A DNA stretch of 10,726 nt from the NCBI GenBank assembly GCA_047921075.1, contig JBLRWS010000076.1, positions 1-10,726 of the forward strand. Direction: 5' to 3'. Position 1 is the first letter of the stretch. Every line of letters begins with the position of its first letter. The notes under the pieces were generated by a model. That model had not been told where the DNA came from, made no database searches, and saw nothing but the letters and a program-made list of their open reading frames with translations. The position numbers and the translations under genes were made by a program. This DNA is from JBLRWS01 sp047921075. GTDB lineage: Bacteria > Bacteroidota > Rhodothermia > Balneolales > Balneolaceae. Below are positions 1-6,280 of the stretch, in pieces.

Positions 1-1451
1 ATCTTGGCCGATGAGAGCACGCCTGGCAGACCCGCACCGGGATGTGTTCCTGCACCCACAAAGTAGAGGTTTTCTACATCTTCGCTGCGGTTATGCGGCC
101 GAAACCAGGCCGACTGCGTAAGGATAGGCTCTACGGAAAAGGCCGATCCTTTGTAGCTGTTCAGTGTGTCGCGGAAATGGAGCGGATCGATGTAGTGCTC
201 TGCCACCAGGTGTTTTTGAAGGTCGGGCAGATAGTTCTCTTCCAAAAATTTCATGATCACGTCGCGGTATTTTGGGGCCATCTCGTTCCAGTCGGTATCG
301 CCATCGAGGTGGGGAACCGGGGAGAGGACGTAGAACGCTTCGTGTCCGTCGGGCGCCATGGATGGATCGGTAATGGTGGGCATGTGTAGGTACAGCGAAA
401 AATCGTCAGCCAGTTTCTTGTCGCGGAAAATATCGTTCAGAAGGCCTTTATACCGTTCGCCCAATATGATGTTGTGGTGGGCGAGTCCGGTATCGGTATA
501 GCGCCGGTTGGTGCCAAAATAGATCACAAAAAGCGACATGCTGTAGCGGGTACGATCAATTTTGCGGTCGGTATATTTTCGGCGGTGCTTTTTGTCGATC
601 AGATACTTGTAGGTGTGTGCCACATCGGCGTTCGATACCACTGCGTCGGCACGGTGAACGTCTCCGCTTTTAAGACGCACCCCCACGGCCTTGCCGCCCT
701 CCACGATGATCTCGTCAATCTCGCTGTTCAGGTGAATCGAACCACCCTGTTCGTTGATCAGTTTCACCATTGCATCCACAATTGCCCCGGTGCCTCCCAT
801 GGCGTAGTGCACACCCCATTCACGTTCCAGGTAGTGAATCATGGCGTAAATGGATGTGGTATCGAACGGATTGCCGCCCACCAGTAGCGGGTGGAACGAA
901 AAACAGCGGCGTAAAAATTCATCCTCAATAAACTGCGATACGTAGGAGTAGACCGTTTTATAACTCTGCAGTTTGATGAGGTCGGGAGCCACCTTTAGCA
1001 TGTCGGTAAATTTCAAAAACGGCTTATCCGCAAGTTCCACAAATCCTTTATCGAAAATAGCTTTTGTGGTAGCAATAAATCGTTCGTATCCCTCCGCATC
1101 CTTTGGATTTCGCTTACGAATCTCCTGCAGCGTAAAATCATGGTCATCATTGTAATCGAATGCCCGGCCTTTGGAGTCGTAAATACGATAGAAGGGATTA
1201 CAAGGCACAAACGTGATGTAATCGTCCCGTTTTTTACCCGCTGCCGAAAAAATATCATCAAACATAAACGGTGCGGTGATGACGGTAGGGCCGCCATCAA
1301 ATGTAAAGCCGTTTACCTCGTAGACGTAGGCTCGCCCGCCCGGTTTGTCGCGCTTTTCGAACAGCGTAACATCGTGGCCGGCAGAGAGGAGCCGGGACGC
1401 AGTGGCAAGGCCGCCAAAGCCGGAACCGATAACAATAATAGATTTACTCAT
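1..1451 (-). CDS. crtI: Phytoene desaturase CrtI (3' end cut off by the window edge)
   Basis: FAD-dependent carotenoid desaturase that introduces double bases bonds into colourless phytoene on the way to lycopene, acting at the inner membrane. Reading the minus strand from the ATG at 1451 gives 483 uninterrupted codons with no stop before the window edge. The N-terminus has the Rossmann FAD-binding motif GSGFGG (residues 10-15) followed about 17 residues later by an acidic residue (E33). The middle contains the family block FHPLLVGGNPF and, further on, an 'ERxWG...GGTGA' stretch. The last visible residues hold the carotenoid desaturase signature VGAGTHPGAGLPGV. CrtI proteins are usually about 490-510 residues, so only some 10-25 codons are missing. 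The number of desaturation steps (lycopene, neurosporene) cannot be read from sequence alone. It lies 91 bases downstream of rlpA on the same strand; the carotenoid partner genes (crtB and others) would be expected beyond the left edge. Confidence 0.93.
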   Translation of the reverse strand, partial: MSKSIIVIGSGFGGLATASRLLSAGHDVTLFEKRDKPGGRAYVYEVNGFTFDGGPTVITAPFMFDDIFSAAGKKRDDYITFVPCNPFYRIYDSKGRAFDYNDDHDFTLQEIRKRNPKDAEGYERFIATTKAIFDKGFVELADKPFLKFTDMLKVAPDLIKLQSYKTVYSYVSQFIEDEFLRRCFSFHPLLVGGNPFDTTSIYAMIHYLEREWGVHYAMGGTGAIVDAMVKLINEQGGSIHLNSEIDEIIVEGGKAVGVRLKSGDVHRADAVVSNADVAHTYKYLIDKKHRRKYTDRKIDRTRYSMSLFVIYFGTNRRYTDTGLAHHNIILGERYKGLLNDIFRDKKLADDFSLYLHMPTITDPSMAPDGHEAFYVLSPVPHLDGDTDWNEMAPKYRDVIMKFLEENYLPDLQKHLVAEHYIDPLHFRDTLNSYKGSAFSVEPILTQSAWFRPHNRSEDVENLYFVGAGTHPGAGLPGVLSSAK

Positions 1452-1462
1452 AGTGATTAATC

Positions 1463-1490
1463 AATGGTTTGTGATGGCACACAACCAATT
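1463..1490. promoter_or_regulatory. Imperfect inverted repeat just upstream of crtI
   Basis: In the 91-base rlpA-crtI gap, TGGTTTGTG (1465-1473) faces CACACAACCA (1478-1487) across ATGG, giving an imperfect dyad with one bulged base, 12-39 bases upstream of the crtI ATG. It could be an operator or an RNA hairpin near the crtI ribosome entry site, or chance. No convincing TAnnTTTG promoter is visible in the gap, and there is no terminator hairpin, so crtI may be read through from rlpA. Confidence 0.25.
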
Positions 1491-1542
1491 ATGGAGTAAA
1501 ATCAATCCGGCTGTAGCAATAATTTTTTTAACGGAGTAAATC

Positions 1543-2214
1543 TCAGTTTTCGATCTGCTTTACAAACCCGGAAATTCCCTGCCGCTGTAGTCTGCGGAGC
1601 GATTGGCGCGCCCGGTCGGCATCCGAATAGACCCCAACGTACACCCGGTAAACGGTACGCCCCCCGAAAGGGACGGCTTCAACCCGGGCACCGTCAATGT
1701 CTGCGGCGCGGCGGTTGGCATCTCTTTCCGTATCGAAGGAGGCCACCTGAACGGTGAATGTTTCCTGCCCGCTTCGGTTTTGATCGGTTACCGGGCGGTC
1801 TCCCTCTTCAATCAAAAAAATCTCAACGGGCGCAACGCCGCTTCCAATCATCTCAATCTCCTCGGCGGCGCGCCGGGAGAGATCGATGACCCGGTCGCCT
1901 ACAAACGGCCCGCGATCGTTGATACGCACCACCACGGATTTGCCGCTGTCGAGGCTTTCGACCAGCACTACGGTATTGAATGGAAGGGTGCGATGGGCGG
2001 CGGTGAGATCGTGCATGTTAAACACTTCGCCGTTGGCGGTCTGCTTGCCGTGGAAATTGGGGCCGTACCAACTGGCAACGCCGCTTTGCAGCATCATTCC
2101 GGCATCGGCTGCTGTGGCAGCGGTTCCGGGCTGTACGCCACGGCGGGATACCCCACACGCCTGAAGGAGAATCAACAGCAACAAAAGTGCCGATATGGAG
2201 GCCGATCTGTTCAT
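1543..2214 (-). CDS. rlpA: RlpA-like septal lytic transglycosylase lipoprotein with SPOR domain
   Basis: Cleaves naked (peptide-free) glycan strands of peptidoglycan, typically at the septum or cell wall during daughter-cell separation. The 223-residue protein starts with a lipoprotein signal peptide: positive N-terminus, leucine-rich core, lipobox LQAC with the lipidated Cys at residue 20. The double-psi beta-barrel RlpA domain spans about 45-136 and has the hallmark GVASWYG, NGEVFN, LTAAHRTLPF and NDRGPF blocks; Glu63 and His74 sit where the catalytic pair of Pseudomonas RlpA is expected, and Asp100 is in the conserved NDRGP. A C-terminal SPOR domain (about 152-222, beginning TFTVQVASF) should bind denuded glycan at the septum. 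The ATG at 2214 is chosen because it gives a complete signal peptide. It lies only 26 bases after the tRNA-Thr gene, with no Shine-Dalgarno-like sequence in between. Family assignment is firm; the cellular role is from known homologues. Confidence 0.95.
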   Translation of the reverse strand: MNRSASISALLLLLILLQACGVSRRGVQPGTAATAADAGMMLQSGVASWYGPNFHGKQTANGEVFNMHDLTAAHRTLPFNTVVLVESLDSGKSVVVRINDRGPFVGDRVIDLSRRAAEEIEMIGSGVAPVEIFLIEEGDRPVTDQNRSGQETFTVQVASFDTERDANRRAADIDGARVEAVPFGGRTVYRVYVGVYSDADRARQSLRRLQRQGISGFVKQIEN

Positions 2215-2240
2215 ACGGGGGCGGGGTTGAAGGTGTGTTG

Positions 2241-2312
2241 AGCCGAAGATCGGATTTGAACCGACGACCTACGCTTTACGAGAGCGTTGCTCTACCCCTG
2301 AGCTACTTCGGC
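2241..2312 (-). tRNA. tRNA-Thr (anticodon CGT)
   Basis: A 72-base cloverleaf can be folded by eye on the minus strand: acceptor arms GCCGAAG/CTTCGGC pair perfectly; D-arm GCTC-AGGGGTA-GAGC; anticodon arm ACGCT-CTCGTAA-AGCGT, putting CGT at positions 34-36 (reads ACG, threonine); five-base variable loop AGGTC; T-arm GTCGG-TTCAAAT-CCGAT (one G-U pair); discriminator T. CCA is not encoded. A consensus promoter ends 6 bases before the 5' end, so the primary transcript has almost no leader. rlpA begins 26 bases after the 3' end. Confidence 0.97.
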
Positions 2313-2318
2313 AAAACC

Positions 2319-2350
2319 CAAATATACAAACCGATGATGTTGCGAAACAA
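2319..2350 (-). promoter_or_regulatory. Bacteroidota-type promoter for tRNA-Thr (and probably rlpA)
   Basis: On the minus strand TTG (2348-2350) is followed after 21 bases by TATATTTG (2319-2326). This matches the Bacteroidota primary sigma consensus (-33 TTG / -7 TAnnTTTG, spacing about 19-21). Transcription would start about at the first base of the tRNA. It is the best promoter in the window and supports the taxonomic guess. Confidence 0.75.
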
Positions 2351-2353
2351 CAT
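2337..2353. promoter_or_regulatory. Perfect 6-base inverted repeat overlapping the tRNA-Thr -33 box
   Basis: ATGTTG (2337-2342) and CAACAT (2348-2353) form a perfect dyad with a 5-base centre. The right arm contains the -33 TTG of the tRNA-Thr promoter, and the site lies in the divergent gap before the rhomboid gene. It could be an operator for one or both directions. A 6-base dyad can also occur by chance, so this is only a candidate. Confidence 0.3.
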
Positions 2354-2397
2354 AATTCCGAATGCCTGATCGGTTTCCTATCTTCAGCTGCACTGTT

Positions 2398-2994
2398 ATG
2401 ACGATTACATTAACCATCATTTTATTAACGAGCGCAATATCCCTTTCGGCGCTCTATCTGTTTCCTGCAATGCTCGATGTGGGCATGCTGCGGCCATATC
2501 GGCTGGTCCGTAAACAGACCTGGTTCGAAATCATCAGCTCGGGCTTTTTGCATGCCAACTTTACGCACCTGCTGGTGAATATGATTGTGCTCTTTTTCTT
2601 CGGCATTGTGCTGGAGCAGACCCTCTCGGCCGCTCACTACATTGCACTGTATGTAAGTGGGCTGATGGTATCGGCGATTCCCTCGCTCGTCAACCATCGG
2701 GATAACCCCCAATATGCCACACTGGGCGCGTCGGGTGCCGTTGAGAGCGTGCTTTTCGCATTCATCTTTCTGTTCCCCACCGAAAAAATCTATTTCATTT
2801 TCTTGCCGGTGCCGATTCCGGCCTGGGTGTTTGGTTTGATGTTTCTGGCTTACAGCCTGTTTGCCAATCGGCTGGGATCGGGCAAGGTCAATCACGAGGC
2901 TCATCTCGCCGGTGCCATTTGGGGTGTACTCTACATGCTGCTGTTTGTACCGCGCAGCCTCGACCATATCCTCACTATTTTAGGCTTCCTCTGA
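2398..2994 (+). CDS. Rhomboid family intramembrane serine protease
   Basis: Polytopic membrane protease that cuts transmembrane segments of substrate proteins inside the bilayer. Numbered from the ATG at 2398 (198 residues), the key rhomboid features are present: an HLLVN (HxxxN) motif in the second membrane segment (His57, Asn61), the catalytic serine in LGASGAV (Ser112) and the catalytic histidine in HEAHLAGAIWG (His169), so the Ser-His dyad is intact. About six hydrophobic segments are visible, with no extra soluble domain. An upstream in-frame ATG at 2362 would add 12 residues (MPDRFPIFSCTV); I prefer 2398 because the protein then opens directly with the first membrane segment, as in homologues, and a weak -7-like TATCTTCA (2379-2386) lies between the two. 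Divergent from tRNA-Thr; convergent with serC. The substrate cannot be predicted. Confidence 0.9.
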   Translation: MTITLTIILLTSAISLSALYLFPAMLDVGMLRPYRLVRKQTWFEIISSGFLHANFTHLLVNMIVLFFFGIVLEQTLSAAHYIALYVSGLMVSAIPSLVNHRDNPQYATLGASGAVESVLFAFIFLFPTEKIYFIFLPVPIPAWVFGLMFLAYSLFANRLGSGKVNHEAHLAGAIWGVLYMLLFVPRSLDHILTILGFL

Positions 2995-3000
2995 AAAAGA

Positions 3001-3029
3001 AAAGCCCGAAATGAATCATTCCGGGCTTT
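3001..3029. terminator. Bidirectional terminator between the rhomboid gene and serC
   Basis: A 13-base arm AAAGCCCGAAATG (3001-3013) pairs with CATTCCGGGCTTT (3017-3029), one mismatch, with a 3-base loop. On the minus strand the stem is followed by a T-rich run (TCTTTTT), so it is strongest for serC; on the plus strand it begins 6 bases after the rhomboid stop with only a short T tract built into the stem. Confidence 0.85.
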
Positions 3030-3058
3030 GAGTAAAGTGCGTTATGGAACAGGATGAA

Positions 3059-4135
3059 TTATCCGTTCGTATCGCGGAATGTTTTCATAAACTGGGTGAG
3101 TGCTTCTACACTGGCCATCTCGCAGGCGTTGTAAATACTGGCGCGAATTCCGCCCACACTGCGGTGGCCTTTCAGGGCAACCAGATCGTGTTCTGCGGCC
3201 TGCTTTAGAAACGCGGCTTCCATCTCTTCGCTTTGCAGCCGAAAGGTCACGTTCATGGCTGAGCGGGAGTCGGTTTCAACGGTGCCGCGGTAAAAATCGT
3301 CGCGGTCGATCTCGTTGTAGAGAAGCGCTGCTTTTTCCTTGTTAAACGTATCGAAGTAGGAAAGTCCGCCTTTCTCTTCAATCCAACCAAGCACCAGGTT
3401 TACCATGTAGACCGGATAGACCGGCGGGGTGTTGAAGATCTTCTGCATGTGGGTTTTGTAATTCAGGATGGTGGGGATCGCCTCCGGCCGCTGTTTCTCG
3501 GCGAACGACTTTCGAATTAGCACCACGGTAACGCCGGCCGGGCCGAGATTTTTCTGTGCCCCGGCGTAAATGAGTCCGTAACGATCCAGATCGATGGGCC
3601 GGGATAGAAAATCGGAGGAGGCGTCGCATACAAGCGGGGCATCGGTTTTGGGCTCGGATGGAAATTGCGTTCCAAAAATGGTGTTATTGCTCGTAAAATG
3701 TACGTACTCGGCATTGCCGGACAAGGAGAGGTCATCCGCATTTGGCACGCGATGGTAATTGCTCTCTTTGCTCGAAAATGCAACATGCACGTTGCCAAAC
3801 AGTTTGGCTTCTTTTATTGCTTTGGACGACCATGAACCGGTATCGATATAGTCGGCCGTACGTGCGCTGTTCAAAAAGTTGTGCGGTACCATCATAAACT
3901 GCGAGCTGGCTCCGCCCTGTAAAAAAAGAACCTGCCAGTCGTCATCCGCACCTAAAAGGGACTTTAGCCGCTGGGTTGCCTGTTTGTCAATGGCATCATA
4001 CTCCGGGCTGCGGTGGCTCATCTCCATAATGGAGGCGCCTTTGTTGTTATAGTTGGTAAGCTCGCTCTGGGCTTGTTGTAATACCGACAGTGGCAGGGTG
4101 CCGGGGCCGGCACTAAAGTTGTGTACTCGTTTCAT
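3059..4135 (-). CDS. serC: Phosphoserine aminotransferase SerC
   Basis: Cytoplasmic PLP enzyme that converts 3-phosphohydroxypyruvate plus glutamate to O-phosphoserine, the second step of serine synthesis; the same enzyme can act in pyridoxal phosphate synthesis. The 358-residue length is typical (about 360). The N-terminus NFSAGPGTLP, the phosphate-binding GGASSQF block (74-80), TGSW (99-102, Trp stacking on PLP) and the Schiff-base lysine in GAQKNLGPAG (Lys195) are all present, as are the HMQKIFNTPPVYP region and the C-terminal KGHRSVGGIRAS block with its substrate-binding arginines. It starts 4 bases after the stop of the DUF1015 gene, implying co-transcription and probably coupled translation, and ends before a good terminator. 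serA and serB are not in the window. Confidence 0.97.
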   Translation of the reverse strand: MKRVHNFSAGPGTLPLSVLQQAQSELTNYNNKGASIMEMSHRSPEYDAIDKQATQRLKSLLGADDDWQVLFLQGGASSQFMMVPHNFLNSARTADYIDTGSWSSKAIKEAKLFGNVHVAFSSKESNYHRVPNADDLSLSGNAEYVHFTSNNTIFGTQFPSEPKTDAPLVCDASSDFLSRPIDLDRYGLIYAGAQKNLGPAGVTVVLIRKSFAEKQRPEAIPTILNYKTHMQKIFNTPPVYPVYMVNLVLGWIEEKGGLSYFDTFNKEKAALLYNEIDRDDFYRGTVETDSRSAMNVTFRLQSEEMEAAFLKQAAEHDLVALKGHRSVGGIRASIYNACEMASVEALTQFMKTFRDTNG

Positions 4136-4139
4136 AATA

Positions 4140-5348
4140 TTAAAAGGTGTGAATGATGAATCCGGATTTAATTTTGGGTTCGAACCAGGTCGATTTGGGC
4201 GGCATCAGCTCGCCTTTATCAGACACGTCGATGAGTTCTTCGATAGCGGTTGGGTGCATGCTGATGGCGAGATCGGCCTTTCCGCTATCCACCAGACGCT
4301 CCAGTTCGGCGGTGCCGCGTATGCCGCCTACAAACTTGATGTTCGTATCGGTACGGGGATTTTGAATGCCAAATACAGGCTCCAGTATGCCCTGCTGTAA
4401 GCGCGCCACATCCAGCGAAGAGACGGCGCTCTGTTCGTCCAGTTTTGGCAGCTGCAGGGCGTACCATTGGCCGTTGGTGTAAATGGATATCTCTCCCTTT
4501 CCAGAGGGCGATGGCGACCCGTTTTCGGTCATGCCAAGTGATGTCAGTTGCTCGATTTGAGATTCATCGGCAGAGAGTATCACGCGGTTGTACGGCAGGA
4601 TGTTCATCTCGTTCATCGGGAACAGCACGACCGGAAAGTAATCGTACTCGCCTTCGCCGGGGAAATTTCCGGTCTTTTCGCGCATGGTATGGGCCACCCT
4701 TGAGGCACTTTTGCAGCGATGGTGTCCGTCGGCCACATAGAGGCTTGGAATCCTGGAAAAGGCCTCGGCAAAGTCGGCTGTTTTATGCGTTTTCCAAATG
4801 GTGTGCATCACACCTCCTTCCCCTTCGTGGCGGAGGTAGGGCTCTCCGAGTTGCGTTACCTTCTCGATCAGAAAGGAGATCTCTTCGGTATCCTTGAATG
4901 TAAGCATCACCGGTTCGGCGTGTGCCTGCTGTGTAAGAATATGCCGCGTACGATCGTCTTCTTTATCGGGACGAGTCAGTTCGTGTTTTAGAATGACATC
5001 GTTATCGTAGTCCTCCACCGCTGCGCAGGTAAAAACACCGGTTTGGGTGTGGTTCTCCGCCTCAAGACGATAGATGTAGATGGCCGGTTTTTCATCCTGA
5101 ATTAACAGATCGGACTGCAGAAGTGCGGTCAGATTTTCAGCTCCTTTCTCGTATACAGCGTCATCGTGGAAAGGGGTGCCCTCGGGGAGATCAATTTCGG
5201 GGCGAATTACATGCAAAAAACTATTAGGTTTTCCGTCGGCCAGTTCGGCCGCTTCGTGGGTGTCGATCACATCGTAGGGAGGGCAGGCAATCTCGTCGGC
5301 ATGTTCCGGTTTGGGAAGCCAGCCTTTGAAAGGATGAATAATAGCCAT
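4140..5348 (-). CDS. DUF1015 family protein, co-transcribed with serC
   Basis: A 402-residue soluble protein of the DUF1015 family, with no proven biochemical function that I know of. Visible family blocks are CPPYDVID (22-29), PNSFLHVIRPEIDLP (41-55), a KHELTRPDKEDDR stretch (121-133), a DGHHR motif (207-211), and LMPPKSTWFEPKIKSG near the C-terminus (381-396). There is no signal peptide or membrane segment. It is the first gene of a unit with serC (4-base gap), and from memory this family often sits beside serA/serC in other bacteria, pointing to a job in serine or phosphoserine metabolism. The DGHHR motif resembles the DGHxR motif of the ParB/Srx-like fold, which includes the free serine kinases SerK and SbnI; any such activity here is inference only. 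The ATG at 5348 opens with the conserved N-terminus and is well supported. Confidence 0.9.
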   Translation of the reverse strand: MAIIHPFKGWLPKPEHADEIACPPYDVIDTHEAAELADGKPNSFLHVIRPEIDLPEGTPFHDDAVYEKGAENLTALLQSDLLIQDEKPAIYIYRLEAENHTQTGVFTCAAVEDYDNDVILKHELTRPDKEDDRTRHILTQQAHAEPVMLTFKDTEEISFLIEKVTQLGEPYLRHEGEGGVMHTIWKTHKTADFAEAFSRIPSLYVADGHHRCKSASRVAHTMREKTGNFPGEGEYDYFPVVLFPMNEMNILPYNRVILSADESQIEQLTSLGMTENGSPSPSGKGEISIYTNGQWYALQLPKLDEQSAVSSLDVARLQQGILEPVFGIQNPRTDTNIKFVGGIRGTAELERLVDSGKADLAISMHPTAIEELIDVSDKGELMPPKSTWFEPKIKSGFIIHTF

Positions 5349-5458
5349 GTAAAAGTGTTGTTTTTTGTATTATTGAGTCGGAGTTGAATATACAAACTCT
5401 GCGACACTTGAACGTATGAAACTATCAGTACGAATCAAATAAAACGAGATTGTAAACC
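5349..5458. promoter_or_regulatory. Divergent promoter region between DUF1015-serC and DUF1844-NUDIX
   Basis: This 110-base AT-rich gap must serve both directions. On the minus strand TATATTCA (5385-5392) is a partial match to the TAnnTTTG -7 box, which would give a leader of roughly 30 bases for the DUF1015 gene; a matching TTG about 20 bases upstream is not evident. Two similar 14-15-base segments, TTGAATATACAAAC (5384-5397) and TTGAACGTATGAAAC (5408-5422), form an imperfect direct repeat. No clear plus-strand promoter or Shine-Dalgarno precedes the ATG at 5459. Confidence 0.4.
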
Positions 5459-5815
5459 ATGGCATCAAACGAAAACAACGAGAAAGATATCCCATCAAAC
5501 GGTGACAAGCTCAATGCCGATCAGCAACAGCAGCTGCTGTTTGTGATGTTGATTCAGCAGCACGAGCAGATCGCAATGATGGGCATGGGTAAGGTGGTAA
5601 ACCCCGCTACTGAAAAATCGGAACGGGATCTGAAGTCGGCGAAGTATGCGATAGATACCCTGGTGATGCTGGAGCGATTTACCGAGGGTAATCTTTCGGA
5701 AGAGATCAAATCTTATCTGAACTCTACTCTGACCAACCTGCGGTTGAACTACGCCGATGAAAAGAAAAAGGAGTCAGCGGGTGGCTCCGATTCTTCTGAT
5801 AAGGCACAAGAATGA
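5459..5815 (+). CDS. DUF1844 domain protein
   Basis: A 118-residue, charged, soluble protein. Residues about 24-99 match the pattern of DUF1844: a helical start (QLLFVMLIQQHEQIAMMGMG), then GKVVNP (44-49), then a DLKSAKYAIDTLVMLER core and an EGNLSEE turn leading into a final helix ending LTNLRLNY. The flanks are low-complexity: an Asn/Glu/Asp-rich N-terminus and a Lys/Ser/Asp-rich tail. The family is small and helical with no assigned activity that I know of. Its stop overlaps the start of the NUDIX gene in an ATGA, so the two are almost certainly translated from one mRNA. Starting at 5459 gives the complete domain. Confidence 0.85.
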   Translation: MASNENNEKDIPSNGDKLNADQQQQLLFVMLIQQHEQIAMMGMGKVVNPATEKSERDLKSAKYAIDTLVMLERFTEGNLSEEIKSYLNSTLTNLRLNYADEKKKESAGGSDSSDKAQE

Positions 5816-6225
5816 AGCCGTGTACGGCTGCGGGCGGGGTGTTAATGCCCCGTAACCATGAAAACGGGCCGGTTTATCTGATCTACAGAAACGGAGTGTG
5901 GGACCTGCCTAAAGGAAAACTTGAGGAAGGGGAGTCCATCCCCGAATGTGCTGTCCGTGAGGTGCAGGAAGAGTTGGGGCTTACGGCTCCTCCACAGTTG
6001 CGCGGCTTTCTGTGCACGACCTTCCATTCGTACGAGGAGGATGGAGAAATGATCGGCAAGACGACACATTGGTACCGAATGGTGCGTGTTGATGACGGAG
6101 AGAACTCACTGAAACCGCAAACGGAAGAGGGCATTACCGATATTTCGCTTTTCCCGGTAGAGGAAGCGCTGGAATGGGTTGCTTACGACAATCTGAAAAA
6201 CGTTCTGCAAACGTTGCGGGCATAA
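5812..6225 (+). CDS. NUDIX hydrolase
   Basis: Cytoplasmic hydrolase of a nucleoside diphosphate linked to another moiety; the exact substrate cannot be told. The 137-residue protein carries a complete NUDIX box: Gly35, Glu41, then seven residues to Arg49-Glu50, followed by Glu53-Glu54, Gly56 and Leu57, so the metal-binding REVQEE helix is intact. The start MKPCTAAGGVLM is the usual opening strand of this fold, and the WDLPKGKLEEGE run is seen in (di)nucleoside polyphosphate-type NUDIX enzymes. The ATG at 5812 overlaps the DUF1844 stop by 4 bases. The C-terminal part (EEALEWVAYDNLKNVL) resembles the end of simple single-domain members. A bidirectional hairpin follows 5 bases after the stop. 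Confidence 0.93.
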   Translation: MKPCTAAGGVLMPRNHENGPVYLIYRNGVWDLPKGKLEEGESIPECAVREVQEELGLTAPPQLRGFLCTTFHSYEEDGEMIGKTTHWYRMVRVDDGENSLKPQTEEGITDISLFPVEEALEWVAYDNLKNVLQTLRA

Positions 6226-6229
6226 AAAA

Positions 6230-6257
6230 AGCGTGTGAATCGGATGACTCACACGCT
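6230..6257. terminator. Bidirectional terminator between the NUDIX and TonB-family genes
   Basis: AGCGTGTGAATC (6230-6241) pairs with GACTCACACGCT (6246-6257), one wobble position, GGAT loop. On the minus strand the stem is followed by seven Ts, a classic intrinsic terminator for the proS-nnr-vanZ-tonB unit. On the plus strand it directly follows the NUDIX stop but lacks a T tract (CGATAAATT), so plus-strand termination is weaker or relies on the hairpin alone. Confidence 0.88.
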
Positions 6258-6280
6258 CGATAAATTAGGTAGAGGAAAAG

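Noticed and set aside
474..887. 137-codon plus-strand frame in the first kilobase
   Set aside because: Antisense to crtI, which reads open through the whole stretch with family motifs at both ends.
1603..2241. 212-codon plus-strand frame over rlpA and the start of tRNA-Thr
   Set aside because: Antisense to a well-supported rlpA, runs into the tRNA gene, and shows no recognisable domain.
2425..2967. 180-codon minus-strand frame inside the rhomboid gene
   Set aside because: Mirror of membrane-segment codons; polar composition without motifs, while the plus-strand frame has the full rhomboid catalytic set.
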